Both the position numbers and the translations under genes were made by a program. Of a stretch of 64,000 bases of DNA, positions 29,056-37,304 are shown piece by piece. A model generated the notes under the pieces. The model worked only from the letters and a program-made list of their open reading frames with translations, was not told where the DNA came from and did no database searches. The first letter of the stretch is position 1. Each line of letters begins with the position of its first letter. Source of the DNA: Pseudodesulfovibrio sp. 5S69 (GTDB lineage: Bacteria > Desulfobacterota > Desulfovibrionia > Desulfovibrionales > Desulfovibrionaceae); contig NZ_CP146609.1 of the NCBI RefSeq assembly GCF_037094465.1, positions 1-64,000 on the forward strand, written 5' to 3'.

Positions 29056-29740
29056 GGGGGTGCTCCTCCCCGGAGACCAGCTCCCGGACCGACCGCTCGT
29101 AATATTCGATGAACTTCTCCACGGCCCAGAAGCCCGAGGCCGCGAGATGCTTGTGCGCGGTCGACTGACCGATGCCCATCAACTCGCCGATCCGCGTCTC
29201 CGTCCCGCACTCCTGCAGGGCGAACCCGGCGGCCCGGCTCTGCCGGTCGGTCCAGCCGGATGCCAGGGCATCGAACAGCGCGCACTGCGGGACCATGGCC
29301 CGATTGAACGGCTCCCATGGCGTCCGTACCGCCAGGCGTCTCTTCTCCGCCACCTTGACCGACAACTCGTCCACGCCCCTTCCGGACAGCAGGAACGCCT
29401 CGCCGCGGCTCTGGCCGGGGCTTTCGCCCAGCGCATCGACGCGGCCCACGCCCACGCCCATGCGCACGTCGAGCTTTTTTTCGCCCCACCCGCGGAACTC
29501 CGCCAGCAGGCTCATCCTGATATGCAGGGCCACCCGGAGAGCGCCTTCCGGCGTGACCACGCCCTGAAAACCGTCGCCCCGGTACACGGCGAAATCCCGC
29601 ACCATGCCGCTTCGGTTGGCGAGGGCAACCTCGTTCAGCACCCGCGACAACGTCTCCTGGACCCGCCCCGGTTCCCTGGCGCTGGTGGAACTGACGACGT
29701 CACCCGTCACCACGCCGATACAATCCATTGATTCGTGCAC
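29048..29740 (-). CDS. SatD family protein, cyclase-like domain plus helix-turn-helix
   Basis: 230 aa. The N-terminal two thirds show VVTGDVVSS (D14), YRGDGFQGV (D56), a helix ALRVALHIRMSLL, VRMGVGVGRVD (92-102) and SRGEAFLLSGRGVDEL. That order resembles a divergent class III nucleotide-cyclase fold. The C-terminal part (about 182-205, RIGELMGIGQSTAHKHLA) is a helix-turn-helix. It starts at GTG 29740 with GGAGGGG upstream. Five palindromes at 29-bp spacing lie directly before it, the obvious sites for its HTH. The SatD family call is good; the cyclase comparison is inference. Confidence 0.75.
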   Translation of the reverse strand: MHESMDCIGVVTGDVVSSTSAREPGRVQETLSRVLNEVALANRSGMVRDFAVYRGDGFQGVVTPEGALRVALHIRMSLLAEFRGWGEKKLDVRMGVGVGRVDALGESPGQSRGEAFLLSGRGVDELSVKVAEKRRLAVRTPWEPFNRAMVPQCALFDALASGWTDRQSRAAGFALQECGTETRIGELMGIGQSTAHKHLAASGFWAVEKFIEYYERSVRELVSGEEHPHD

Positions 29741-29752
29741 AGCCCCTCCGCA

Positions 29753-29886
29753 ATCGCCTTGAAAGGCGATAACAGCCGTTAATCGCCCTAAGAGGCGATA
29801 ATCGAAATTAATAGTCTTGAGACGCCATAATTATCGACAATAGCCTTGAAAGGCGATAATTGCAATTAATAGCCTCAAAAGGCGAT
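29753..29886. repeat. Five-unit palindrome array, exact 29-bp period
   Basis: Five 18-bp units start at 29753, 29782, 29811, 29840 and 29869. The first, ATCGCCTTGAAAGGCGAT, is a perfect palindrome (8-2-8); the third is the most diverged. The four spacers are each 11 bp and AT-rich (three contain AATTA or AATTAT). The array fills the 171-bp gap between the glcD-like stop (29912) and the satD ribosome site. It is probably a multi-site operator. Units and spacers are too short for CRISPR and there are no cas genes. Confidence 0.85.
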
Positions 29887-29911
29887 AAACGGTGTGGTGC
29901 TGCCGGGCCGC

Positions 29912-31300
29912 CTACCACCCCTTGCCGGGATTCATGATCTCGTTGGGGTCGAAGACGCGGCGCACGGCGTCCATGTAGTGGAGCTGGTCCGCACCGAGCT
30001 GTTCGGGCACGAAGGAGGCCTTGGTCAGGCCGGTGCCGTGCTCCCCCGAGATGGTCCCGCCCAGTTCCACGGCGGCCCGGAAGAGGCGTTCCTTGACCCG
30101 GTGGGCGGCCTGGACCTCCTCGGGACGGCTCGCGTCGTGCATGATGTTGGTGTGGATGTTGCCGTCGCCCAGGTGGCCGTAGCAGAGCACGGGCAGCCCG
30201 GCGTCGGCCCCGGCCCGCTGCGCGAGGTCGACCAGCTCGGGCACGCGGCCGCGCGGCACGGCCAGGTCCTCGGAGAGCTTGTTCGGCCGCAGCCGGTAGG
30301 AGCCGGGCGAGATGTCGCGGCGCGCGGCCCAGACAGCCTCCTCGGCTGCGCCCTCGCCCACCTCGACCGAGACCGGGCGCACGGGCGCGAGGGCCTGCTT
30401 CAGCCGCTCGATCTCGGAGGCCACGCCCTCGGCCGTGCCGTCGAACTTGAAGAGCAGCGCGGCCTGCGCCTCCTTGGCCAGGGGGATGTCCCCGCCCATG
30501 CGCACGGCCTTGATGGTGGTGGCGTCCATGAACTCGCAGGCGCAGGGCAACAGCCCGGCCCCGAACACGGCCTTGGCCCCGTCCATGGAGGCGGCCAGGT
30601 CGGGGAAGCCCACCAGGACCGAACTCGCGGTCTCGGGCAGGGGGATGAGCTTGACCGTGGCCCGGGTGATCAGCCCGAGTTTGCCGTCCGCGCCGACGAA
30701 GAGGCGCTTCAGGTCCAGGCCGACCACGTCCTTTTGCGAGCGCCCGCCCATGGTCAGCACCTTGCCGCCGGGCAGCACGGCCTCGATGCCGAGCACCCAG
30801 TCGCGGGTCACGCCGTACTTGACGGCCCGCAACCCGCCCGCGCAGGTGGAGATATTCCCGCCCATGGTCGAAATCTTCACGCTGGCCGGGTCCGGGGGAT
30901 AGAACAGCCCTTTTTCGGCGCAGGCCGCCTGGAAGTCCGAAGTGATCACTCCCGGCTCCACCTCGGCGGCAAAGTCCCGCTCGTCGATGTCGAGGATGCG
31001 GTTCATGCGCAGCAGGGAGACGGTCACGCCGTGCAGGATCGGCACGGTGTTGCCCACCTGGCCCGTGGCCCTGGCCCTGGGATACAAGGGCATGCGCTCG
31101 GCGTCGGCCCAGCGCAGAAGTTCGGCCGCCTGCTCGCGGCTCTCGGGCCGGACCACGGCCCACGGCATGGACCGCTCGCGGCTGGCGTCGGTCGAAAAGG
31201 CGTTGAGCTGCTCGGTCGCGAGCACGCACCCGTCGCCGGGGAACAGATCGGTCAGAAACGCCCGGTGGGCGTCGGTCAGAGACTTGGCGTATTGCGGCAT
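29912..31300 (-). CDS. FAD-linked 2-hydroxyacid oxidase subunit (GlcD-like; D-lactate or glycolate)
   Basis: 462 aa. An FAD-binding PCMH domain (YPRARATGQVGNTVPI, MGGNISTCAGGLRAVKYGVT) and a C-terminal oxidase domain with CYGHLGDGNIHTNIMHD, SGEHGTG and FDPNEIMNPGKGW. In sulfate reducers this protein pairs with a GlcF-type iron-sulfur subunit to oxidise D-lactate; here that partner is at 27047 after an inserted gene pair. Glycolate is an alternative substrate. Cytoplasmic, membrane-associated through its partner. Confidence 0.88.
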   Translation of the reverse strand: MPQYAKSLTDAHRAFLTDLFPGDGCVLATEQLNAFSTDASRERSMPWAVVRPESREQAAELLRWADAERMPLYPRARATGQVGNTVPILHGVTVSLLRMNRILDIDERDFAAEVEPGVITSDFQAACAEKGLFYPPDPASVKISTMGGNISTCAGGLRAVKYGVTRDWVLGIEAVLPGGKVLTMGGRSQKDVVGLDLKRLFVGADGKLGLITRATVKLIPLPETASSVLVGFPDLAASMDGAKAVFGAGLLPCACEFMDATTIKAVRMGGDIPLAKEAQAALLFKFDGTAEGVASEIERLKQALAPVRPVSVEVGEGAAEEAVWAARRDISPGSYRLRPNKLSEDLAVPRGRVPELVDLAQRAGADAGLPVLCYGHLGDGNIHTNIMHDASRPEEVQAAHRVKERLFRAAVELGGTISGEHGTGLTKASFVPEQLGADQLHYMDAVRRVFDPNEIMNPGKGW

Positions 31301-31369
31301 GGGGCGAACCTACGAGGGCGGCCTCCGGCTGTCAATGGCCGGAGCCCGCCCCCGCGTGCCCCGCCCGCG

Positions 31370-32383
31370 CTACGAACCGTTCCGCTTGAGATAGGCGTCG
31401 ATGCGCGTCTGCACGTTGCGTTGCAGGTTGCGGTACCAGAAGGCGTAGTCGAACTTGTGCAGTACGCCCGGCGGGAAGTGGCCGAGGACCAGCTTGTCCG
31501 GCGGCACGGTCTCCAGGGCCCCGTTTTCAAGGTTGATGCGCGCCCCGGCGTACTGCGGGACGATGCGCAGGACCTTGCCCTTGAAGTCGTCGAAGAAGAC
31601 CGCACCCAGGTTCAGGTTCTTGTCGGCCATGGTGTCGTCGGTCTTCCAGTTGAGCGGGTTGATGGCGATGGCCCCCGGCCGCAGCACGGGCGACCCTGTG
31701 GCGCCGGGCTCCTGGGTATTCCAGGACACGACCACCCCGGTGTCGTCAGCCCCCTTGGCGGGCTTGATCCACGGGTACTTCCTCAGGTCCTCGCGGGTCA
31801 CGGAATAGCCGATGAGGTAGGCGGCCACGAGCTTCTTTTGCAGGGCCGGGTCCTTGAACCGGCTGCGCAACAGGTCGAGCAGGACCACGGAGCCCTGGCT
31901 GTGCGCGGCCAGGATGAACGGGCGGCCCTGGTTGAGGAAGTTGAGGTAGTAGTCGAAGGCCCGGTGCACGTCGTCCGCCCCGATGCGGAAATAGCTGTTC
32001 AGGGTCATTTCCACGTTGGGGTCCAGCGCAGCGAAGGAGACCTGGCGATAATAGGGCGCGAACAGGTTGGCCGACTGCGAGTAGACCCCGGCCTGGGCCT
32101 TGAGCAGCCCCTGCACGTCGGCCCGCAGCGCCTGGTTGAACACGTCCATGTTCATGGGCGATTTGTCGGGGTAGATGGTCGGGTAGACGTAGAAGACGTC
32201 CACCGGCTTGTCCGGGCTGACCGGCAGCGAGGCCCAACTGACCAACTGGCTGTAGTCCGGACACCCGGGCAGACAGTCCACGGCGGCCTGGGCGGCGGGC
32301 GCTTTGGGCGTGGCTGCCGAAACAGGCCCGATCGCGAGCACACAGAACAGCAAAGAGAGAACGGCGGTACGAATCATGCGCAT
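31370..32383 (-). CDS. Exported DUF3089 alpha/beta-hydrolase
   Basis: 337 aa. A signal peptide (ending PVSAATP) precedes a DUF3089 domain with VDVFYVYPTIY, the nucleophile elbow AAHSQGS and FPPGVLHKFDYAFWYRN with a late His. This is a serine-hydrolase fold, substrate unknown, periplasmic. ATG 32383 is chosen because GGAG is 6 nt upstream; the ATG at 32389 overlaps that site. The upstream 2 kb is non-coding repeat DNA. Confidence 0.85.
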   Translation of the reverse strand: MRMIRTAVLSLLFCVLAIGPVSAATPKAPAAQAAVDCLPGCPDYSQLVSWASLPVSPDKPVDVFYVYPTIYPDKSPMNMDVFNQALRADVQGLLKAQAGVYSQSANLFAPYYRQVSFAALDPNVEMTLNSYFRIGADDVHRAFDYYLNFLNQGRPFILAAHSQGSVVLLDLLRSRFKDPALQKKLVAAYLIGYSVTREDLRKYPWIKPAKGADDTGVVVSWNTQEPGATGSPVLRPGAIAINPLNWKTDDTMADKNLNLGAVFFDDFKGKVLRIVPQYAGARINLENGALETVPPDKLVLGHFPPGVLHKFDYAFWYRNLQRNVQTRIDAYLKRNGS

Positions 32384-32547
32384 GGGCATCTCCTCAACGG
32401 TTTTTTTGTCTGCTTAGCAACTCGGGGGAAAAAGATAAAGCGCCTGCGCGGCCCGGCGTTGCAGAACGCGGTTTTAGGCCCGCGCTTGCGCGCCAGGGCT
32501 TTGGGGTGTCCGCCTGGCGGCGGGCTTTGGTGAATGCCGTAGAACGT

Positions 32548-33501
32548 CCGCGCATCCGCGTCCGGGTTGTGGTGGATCGCCTGGCGGCGGGCCTTGTTGA
32601 GCTCGGGGGATTGGCCGCGCATTCGCGTCGGAGCTTTTGGCTGTTCGCCTTACTTTTTGATTTCGCCTTTACGGCGACTTCCTTTTTTGCTGGCGCAGAA
32701 AAAAGGAAGCAAAAACTGCGCTGCGGTGCGGGCGCGCGGAAGCGGACCCAAGAGCCCGTAGGCGGCTTTCGCTGGCCGGATGGATGTCTGCTTCGCAGAC
32801 GCGATCCAGCCTGCGCTTCGCCGCCGGGAACGGGCTCTAGGGTCCGCTTCCGATTGCTGTCCTGCGCTTGCGGGGAATGGATTGCCGCGAAAAGCCCGAC
32901 GTAAGAAGTCGTACACCGATGATTGGCCGCGCATTCGCGTCCGGGTCGGGGTGGATCGCCTGGCGGCGGGCCTTGTTGCGCTCGGGGCAATGGCCGCGCA
33001 TTCGCGTCGGGGCGTTTGGTTGTTCGCCTTACTTTTTGATTTCGCCTTTACGGCGACTTCCTTTTTTGCTGGCGCAGAAAAAAGGAAGCAAAAACTGCGC
33101 TGTGGTGCGAGCGCGGCGGAAGCGGACCCAAGAGCCCGTAGGCGGCTTTCGCTGGCCGGATGGATGTCTGCTGCGCAGACGCGATCCGGCCTGCGCTTCG
33201 CCGCCGGGGACGGGCTCTAGGGTTCGCTTCCGATTGCTGTCCTGCGTCTGTGGGGAATGGATTGCCGCGAAAAGCCCGACGTAAGAAGTCGTACACCGAG
33301 GATTGCCCGCGCATTGGCGATAAGGTTTGCGTGGGCCCCCTGGATATGGCTTGTTGTGCTCGATACATTGGCCGCGCATCCGCGTCCGGGTTGAGGTGGA
33401 TCGCCTGGCGGCGGGCCTTGTTGAGCTCGGGGGGATGTCCGCGCATTCGCGTCCGGGTCGGGGTGGTTCGCCTGGCGGCGGGCCTTGTTGTGCGCGGTTA
33501 A
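32548..33501. repeat. 63-bp direct repeats r1-r4
   Basis: Near-identical 63-64 bp units lie at 32548-32610, 32927-32989, 33372-33435 and 33439-33501. Each starts CCGCGCATNCGCGTCCGGGT and continues with GGTGG(A/T)TCGCCTGGCGGCG and GGCCTTGTTG. A degenerate unit is visible near 33309 and a fragment near 32510. They alternate with the longer repeats A, B and C. Confidence 0.8.
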
Positions 33502-33776
33502 TTGACCGCGCATCCGCGTCCGGGCGTTTGGCTGTTCTCCTTACTTTTTGATTTCGCCTTTACGGCGACTTCCTTTTTTGCTGGCGCAGAAAAAAGGAAG
33601 CAAAAACTGCGCTGCGGTGCGAACGCGCGGAAGCGGACCCAAGAGCCCGTAGGCGGCTTTCGCTGGCCGGATGGATGTCTGCTTCGCAGACGCGATCCAG
33701 CCTGCGCTTCGCCGCCGGGGACGGGCTCTAGGGTTCGCTTCCGATTGCTGTCCTGCGCTTGCAGGGAGTGGGCTGC
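32611..33776. repeat. Three long direct repeats A, B, C with internal hairpin
   Basis: Copies A (32611-32924), B (32990-33305) and C (33502-33776) are about 90% alike by eye. Each contains TACTTTTTGATTTCGCC, then the inverted repeat CTTCCTTTTTT / AAAAAAGGAAG around GCTGGCGCAG, then a GC-rich part with GAAGCGGACCCAAGAGCCCG and GGGCTCTAGGGTNCGCTTCC, which are also complementary. The open frames across them are low-complexity and repeat with the DNA, so I see no gene from 32384 to 34383. Confidence 0.75.
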
Positions 33777-33899
33777 TGCGAATGGACTGGCGAAAGAGCC
33801 TGTGCGCCGGGAGTTTGGCCGCGCTTTGCGACAGACTGGATCGGCCTTCCACGTTCGGCTCGGCAAAAGGCCCGGCAGGGACTCACTACTGTGGCCATG

Positions 33900-33935
33900 G
33901 AGCGACTCGGACGCGAGCGTCCGACAGCGGCTCTC
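33900..33935 (+). repeat. Short structured repeat S3
   Basis: GAGCGACTCGGACG...CGTCCGACAGCGGCTCTC: same frame as S1 and S2 but with inner stem GGACGC/GCGTCC. No large E element follows it. Confidence 0.55.
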
Positions 33936-34004
33936 TCAGTCCCGCGCCGAAGCACGGTCCACCGCGTCCCGCCGCCACTCTTCATTTCGCCCAAACGAGC
34001 CCTT

Positions 34005-34119
34005 GATCGGGGGGGTTAGAAGCTGACGATTCGGGGCGGCGGCTCTTCGATTCGCAGCGAGCGCAGCGAGCCTCGAATCGGGAGCCGACCCGAATCGATC
34101 AGCTTCTTATCCCCCGATC
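34005..34119. repeat. 115-bp near-perfect inverted repeat
   Basis: Arms starting GATCGGGGG and ending CCCCCGATC pair along most of their length (AGAAGCTGA/TCAGCTTCT, GATTCGGG/CCCGAATC, CGATTCG/CGAATCG) around a centre of repeated GCAGCGAGC. It has no coding content and would form a single long hairpin. Confidence 0.65.
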
Positions 34120-34202
34120 TCCGGGCGGTCGCCCAACACTCCAAGGCCCTTTTTTTCGTCTATTTTTTTGGGCCAGCAAAAAAATGGACCCCGCCGGGAG
34201 GG

Positions 34203-34300
34203 CTGGGAGAATTGTGTGGGGCTTCAGCCCCGCACAGCGGCTCTCGGAGGCTGAAGGGGTGCAACCCCTTCACCGGCTCTCAGCGGTGCAACCGCGCATT
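34203..34300 (+). repeat. Cluster of three small hairpins ending in CAGCGGCTCTC-like tails
   Basis: TGTGGGGC-TTCA-GCCCCGCA is followed by CAGCGGCTCTC, the tail of the S elements. Then come TGAAGGGG-TGCA-CCCCTTCA-type and GCGGTGCAACCGC hairpins with another GGCTCTC between them. Confidence 0.45.
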
Positions 34301-34309
34301 TTATCCCAC

Positions 34310-34334
34310 AAAAAAGCCGCCCCAAAGGGCGGCC
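34310..34334 (-). terminator. Terminator of the Gfo/Idh gene
   Basis: Minus-strand GGCCGCCC-TTTG-GGGCGGC followed by six T, about 50 nt beyond the oxidoreductase stop. Confidence 0.75.
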
Positions 34335-34383
34335 TTCCTTTCCTCTTCTCTAATCCTCTTAAGGCACCGTCGAGGCCCTTCGA

Positions 34384-35496
34384 CTACTCCCCCCCAACCT
34401 CTATCCAGGCGGTGTCGCCGCGCGAGCTCTCCAAACACGCCTCCATGAAGCGCACGCCCCGCAGCCCATCCTCCCCGGTAGGAAAATCCGGTGCCGCGCC
34501 CGTGGCGAGGGTGTCGCAGAACGACCGATAGAGGTTGGCGAACGCCAGCAGCCACCCCTCGGGGTGCCCGGCCGGGGTATGGGAATAGTCCATGGCCCCG
34601 GGCAGCAGGTCCGGCGTGCCGCGGGTGATGATCCGGGCGGGCTCGTTGAGCGGGGTGTAGCGCAGATGGTCCGGGTCCTCCTGGAACCACTCCAGACCGC
34701 CCCGGTCGCCGAAGACGCGCAGCTTCAGCCCGTTGACCGCACCGGTGGCCGCCTGGGAGTACCAGTACATCCCGCGCGCGCCGGTGTCGTATTCGGTCAG
34801 GATGACCCCGTTGTCGTCGAGCACGCGGCCCTCCACCAGGGAGTCGAGCCGGGCGGCCAGCCGGGTCAGTTCGAGGCCCGTAACGTGGGGCACCAGGTAT
34901 TCGATGTGCGAGCCCACGTCGCCGAGCGACAGGGTCCCGCCGCCGCGCTCGGGGTCGGCCCGCCAGGACGCCTGGACGTGACCCGTGGTCTCGAGCGGCT
35001 CGGCCAGCCAGCCCTGGGGATACTCGCAGTTGACGAAGCGGACCTCGCCCACGTCGCCGCGCGCGATCATCTCGCGCATCTGCCGGACCATGGGGTAGCC
35101 CGCGTAGGTGTAGGTCACGGCCAGGACGAGCCGCCGCTCGCGGGCCAGTTCCACCAACTCGCGTGCCTGGGCCGAGGTATGGGTGAACGGCTTGTCGCAC
35201 ATGACGTTGATGCCGCTTTGCAGGCACGCCTTCACGTTGGGGTAGTGGGCCTCGTTGGAGGTGACCACCACCGCGAAATCGATGTCCCCGGCCTCAAGCC
35301 GGGCCAGCTCCTCGGGCGTGGCGTAGACCCGGTCCCCGTCCAGCCCGAGTTCCGCGCCCAGGACGCGGCTCTTCTCCAAGTCGCGGGAGAAACACCCCGC
35401 CACCAGCCGGGCCTGCCCGTTCAGGGCCAGGGCCCGCCGGTGCACACCGCCGACAAACGCGCCGGGGCCGCCGCCGATCATGGCATATCTCAGCAT
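34384..35496 (-). CDS. Gfo/Idh/MocA family oxidoreductase
   Basis: 370 aa. The N-terminal Rossmann domain starts YAMIGGGPGAFVGGVHRRA; VTSNEAHYPNVKACLQSG and the catalytic-type CDKPFTH follow, then an alpha/beta dimer domain with LGDVGSHIEYL. NAD(P)-dependent oxidation or reduction of a sugar-like substrate, identity unknown. The start at 35496 has GAGGTG 5 nt upstream; the longer frame lacks one. A single gene with its own terminator. Confidence 0.85.
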   Translation of the reverse strand: MLRYAMIGGGPGAFVGGVHRRALALNGQARLVAGCFSRDLEKSRVLGAELGLDGDRVYATPEELARLEAGDIDFAVVVTSNEAHYPNVKACLQSGINVMCDKPFTHTSAQARELVELARERRLVLAVTYTYAGYPMVRQMREMIARGDVGEVRFVNCEYPQGWLAEPLETTGHVQASWRADPERGGGTLSLGDVGSHIEYLVPHVTGLELTRLAARLDSLVEGRVLDDNGVILTEYDTGARGMYWYSQAATGAVNGLKLRVFGDRGGLEWFQEDPDHLRYTPLNEPARIITRGTPDLLPGAMDYSHTPAGHPEGWLLAFANLYRSFCDTLATGAAPDFPTGEDGLRGVRFMEACLESSRGDTAWIEVGGE

Positions 35497-35603
35497 GGCT
35501 TCACCTCTTTTGCGAGTCAGCATACACCATGTTCCGCCGCCGGGGAACCCTGTGCCACGGTTCCGCTGGCCTCGCAAAACCGGCTGTGCTATCTCTCCAG
35601 GGC

Positions 35604-36017
35604 ATGGGATTCTTCACGAAACTGCTGTCCGGCCAGCCGACGAACGACCGCGCCGGACACCGCGGCGCTTCGGGCGAAGCCGCGGCCGCGCGGTACCTCG
35701 AATCCAGGGGGTTCAAGGTCCTGGCGCGCAACTGGCGTTTCCGCCAGTGGGAGCTGGACCTGGTCTGCCGCGACCGGGACACCGTGGTCTTCGTGGAGGT
35801 CAAGACCCGGCGGGCCGGGTCCATGGCCGCGCCGGGCGAAGCCCTGACGCGCAAGAAGCAGGCGCGGCTGATCAAGGCGGCCGGACACTACCTGACCGCG
35901 TACGACCTGTGGGACGAGCCGTGCCGGTTCGACCTGGCCTCGGTCACGGACACGGGCCGGTCCCTGACCGTGGAACATGAAGAAAACGTTTTTCAACTGG
36001 ACGGACAGAGAGCATGA
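35604..36017 (+). CDS. yraN: YraN family endonuclease-fold protein (UPF0102)
   Basis: 137 aa. GASGEAAAARYLESRGFKVLARNWRF, ELDLVCRD and VVFVEVKTRR give the D/E-x-K nuclease-like motif of UPF0102. Function unknown. The stop overlaps the rsmI start (ATGA). In many genomes yraN follows rnhB in the trmD-rplS operon; here it stands 7 kb away with rsmI. Confidence 0.82.
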   Translation: MGFFTKLLSGQPTNDRAGHRGASGEAAAARYLESRGFKVLARNWRFRQWELDLVCRDRDTVVFVEVKTRRAGSMAAPGEALTRKKQARLIKAAGHYLTAYDLWDEPCRFDLASVTDTGRSLTVEHEENVFQLDGQRA

Positions 36018-36840
36018 GCGACACCGGCACCCTGTACGTGGTGGCCACCCCCCTGGGCAACACGGACGACCTGTCCCCCCGGGCGCGGGCTATTTTGATG
36101 GATGCGGACGTGGTCCTGGCCGAGGACACCCGGCGGGCCGGGCTGCTCTTCCAACGGTTGGGGCTGACCCGCCACGGCAGGCTGATCTCCTTTTTCGAGC
36201 ACAACGAGGACAAGAAGCTGCCCAAGGTCCTGGACCAATTGGCCCAAGGGCTGAACGTGGCGCTCATCTCGGACGCGGGCACCCCGCTCTTGTCCGATCC
36301 CGGCTTCACCCTGGTCCGCGCCTGCCGCGACGAGGGCTACCGGGTCACGCCCGTGCCCGGCCCGTCCGCGCCGGTCACGGCCCTGTCCGCCTCCGGGCTG
36401 CCGCCCCTGCCCTACACCTTCCTGGGCTTCCCGCCGCGCAAGAAGCGCCAGACCGAAAGGCTGTTCCGGGCCCATCGCGACACCGGGGCCACCCTGGTCC
36501 TGTTCGAGCGCAAGACCCGCCTTGCGGGCACCCTGGCCATCGCCCGCGAGATACTCGGCGAGCGCGACTTCTGCGTGGCCCGCGAACTGACCAAGGAATA
36601 CGAGGAATTCCTGCGCGGGAACCTCGGCGACCTGGAGTCCTTCGACTTCGAGCTTCGCGGCGAGCTGACCGTGATCATCGCGCCCGGGCAGGACGACGGC
36701 GAAGCGGACGAGGAGACCATCCTTGAACGCATCGCCGAAGAGACCGAGGCCGGGGCAAGCCCAAGGAGATCGCCCGGCGGGTGGCCGAGCGCAGCGAGGG
36801 CTGGACGGCCAAGGCGGTCTACGCCCTGATGCGGGATTGA
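36014..36840 (+). CDS. rsmI: 16S rRNA (cytidine-1402-2'-O)-methyltransferase, frameshifted 3' end
   Basis: The tetrapyrrole-methylase-fold enzyme RsmI: LYVVATPLGNTDDLSPRA, VLAEDTRR, ISDAGTPLLSDPG, PGPSAPVTALSASGLP and ARELTKEYEEFLRG. The native frame ends at 36829 with an unlikely Arg/Pro tail. Reading one frame over after the G-run at 36752-36755 gives KPKEIARRVAER and WTAKAVYALMRD ending at 36840, which is a normal RsmI C-terminus. One G seems lost from the run, by mutation or base-calling error. The catalytic domain is intact. Confidence 0.85.
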
Positions 36841-36862
36841 TTTCGGCGTGGCCGATATCCAT

Positions 36863-36915
36863 AAAAAAAACCGGAAGGCCGGAAGCGGATTGATCCCCGC
36901 TCCCGGCCTTCCGGT
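36863..36915 (-). terminator. Terminator of the small gene at 36937
   Basis: Minus-strand ACCGGAAGGCCGGGAGCGG and its complement flank a short loop and are followed by eight T. Confidence 0.75.
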
Positions 36916-36936
36916 CAATAACAGGCTGTGGCCCTG

Positions 36937-37152
36937 CTATGCGCCGTACAGGGCGTCCTTGTGGAAGAAACAATAAAAATCTTCCGACTCGGTGAACAGG
37001 GCGGGATGACGCCGTCCGAAACGGCGGGCATACCGGAGCGCGGTCGGGCAGCAGGCCTTTATCTTGGCGCCCACAATGGGACCGAGGCTCGCCATAAACG
37101 CCATCAGGGCGAAGAGAAACACTCCGTCCACGAAATAGAAATCGAATTCCAT
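36937..37152 (-). CDS. Small protein with one membrane segment, unknown
   Basis: 71 aa. The N-terminal hydrophobic stretch VFLFALMAFMASLGPIVGA is followed by a basic, aromatic-rich tail with two adjacent Cys and a later YCFFH. GGAGGG 7 nt before the ATG and a strong terminator support expression. No family recognised. It is divergent from bioB. Confidence 0.6.
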   Translation of the reverse strand: MEFDFYFVDGVFLFALMAFMASLGPIVGAKIKACCPTALRYARRFGRRHPALFTESEDFYCFFHKDALYGA

Positions 37153-37169
37153 ACTTGAACCCTCCGAAA

Positions 37170-37184
37170 TTAGTTCTGTACTAA
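37170..37184. promoter_or_regulatory. Small dyad between the divergent small gene and bioB
   Basis: TTAGT-N5-ACTAA, in the AT-rich part of the 152-bp divergent gap. Biotin operons are commonly controlled by BirA through an inverted repeat, but the sequence does not clearly match a BirA site I know. Confidence 0.3.
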
Positions 37185-37304
37185 CTATAAGCTCTTTTGG
37201 CGGCGAAGCAACCCCCCACGAAAATTCTTTTCTTCACATTCTCCCGTACGGCGGGGCTTTCCGGGCGACTTGACTTCTCCGGCCGCCTGACCCACAAAGC
37301 CCCC

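Noticed and set aside
29753..29886. CRISPR array
   Set aside because: Spacers are only 11 bp, units are 18-bp palindromes with variation, only five units, no cas genes.
29894..32533. 879-codon plus-strand open frame opposite glcD and the DUF3089 gene
   Set aside because: Shadow of two recognised genes and into repeat DNA.
32506..34026. Several overlapping open frames of 60-175 codons in the repeat region
   Set aside because: They recur with each DNA repeat, on both strands, with Arg/Ser/Cys-rich low-complexity text and no ribosome sites.
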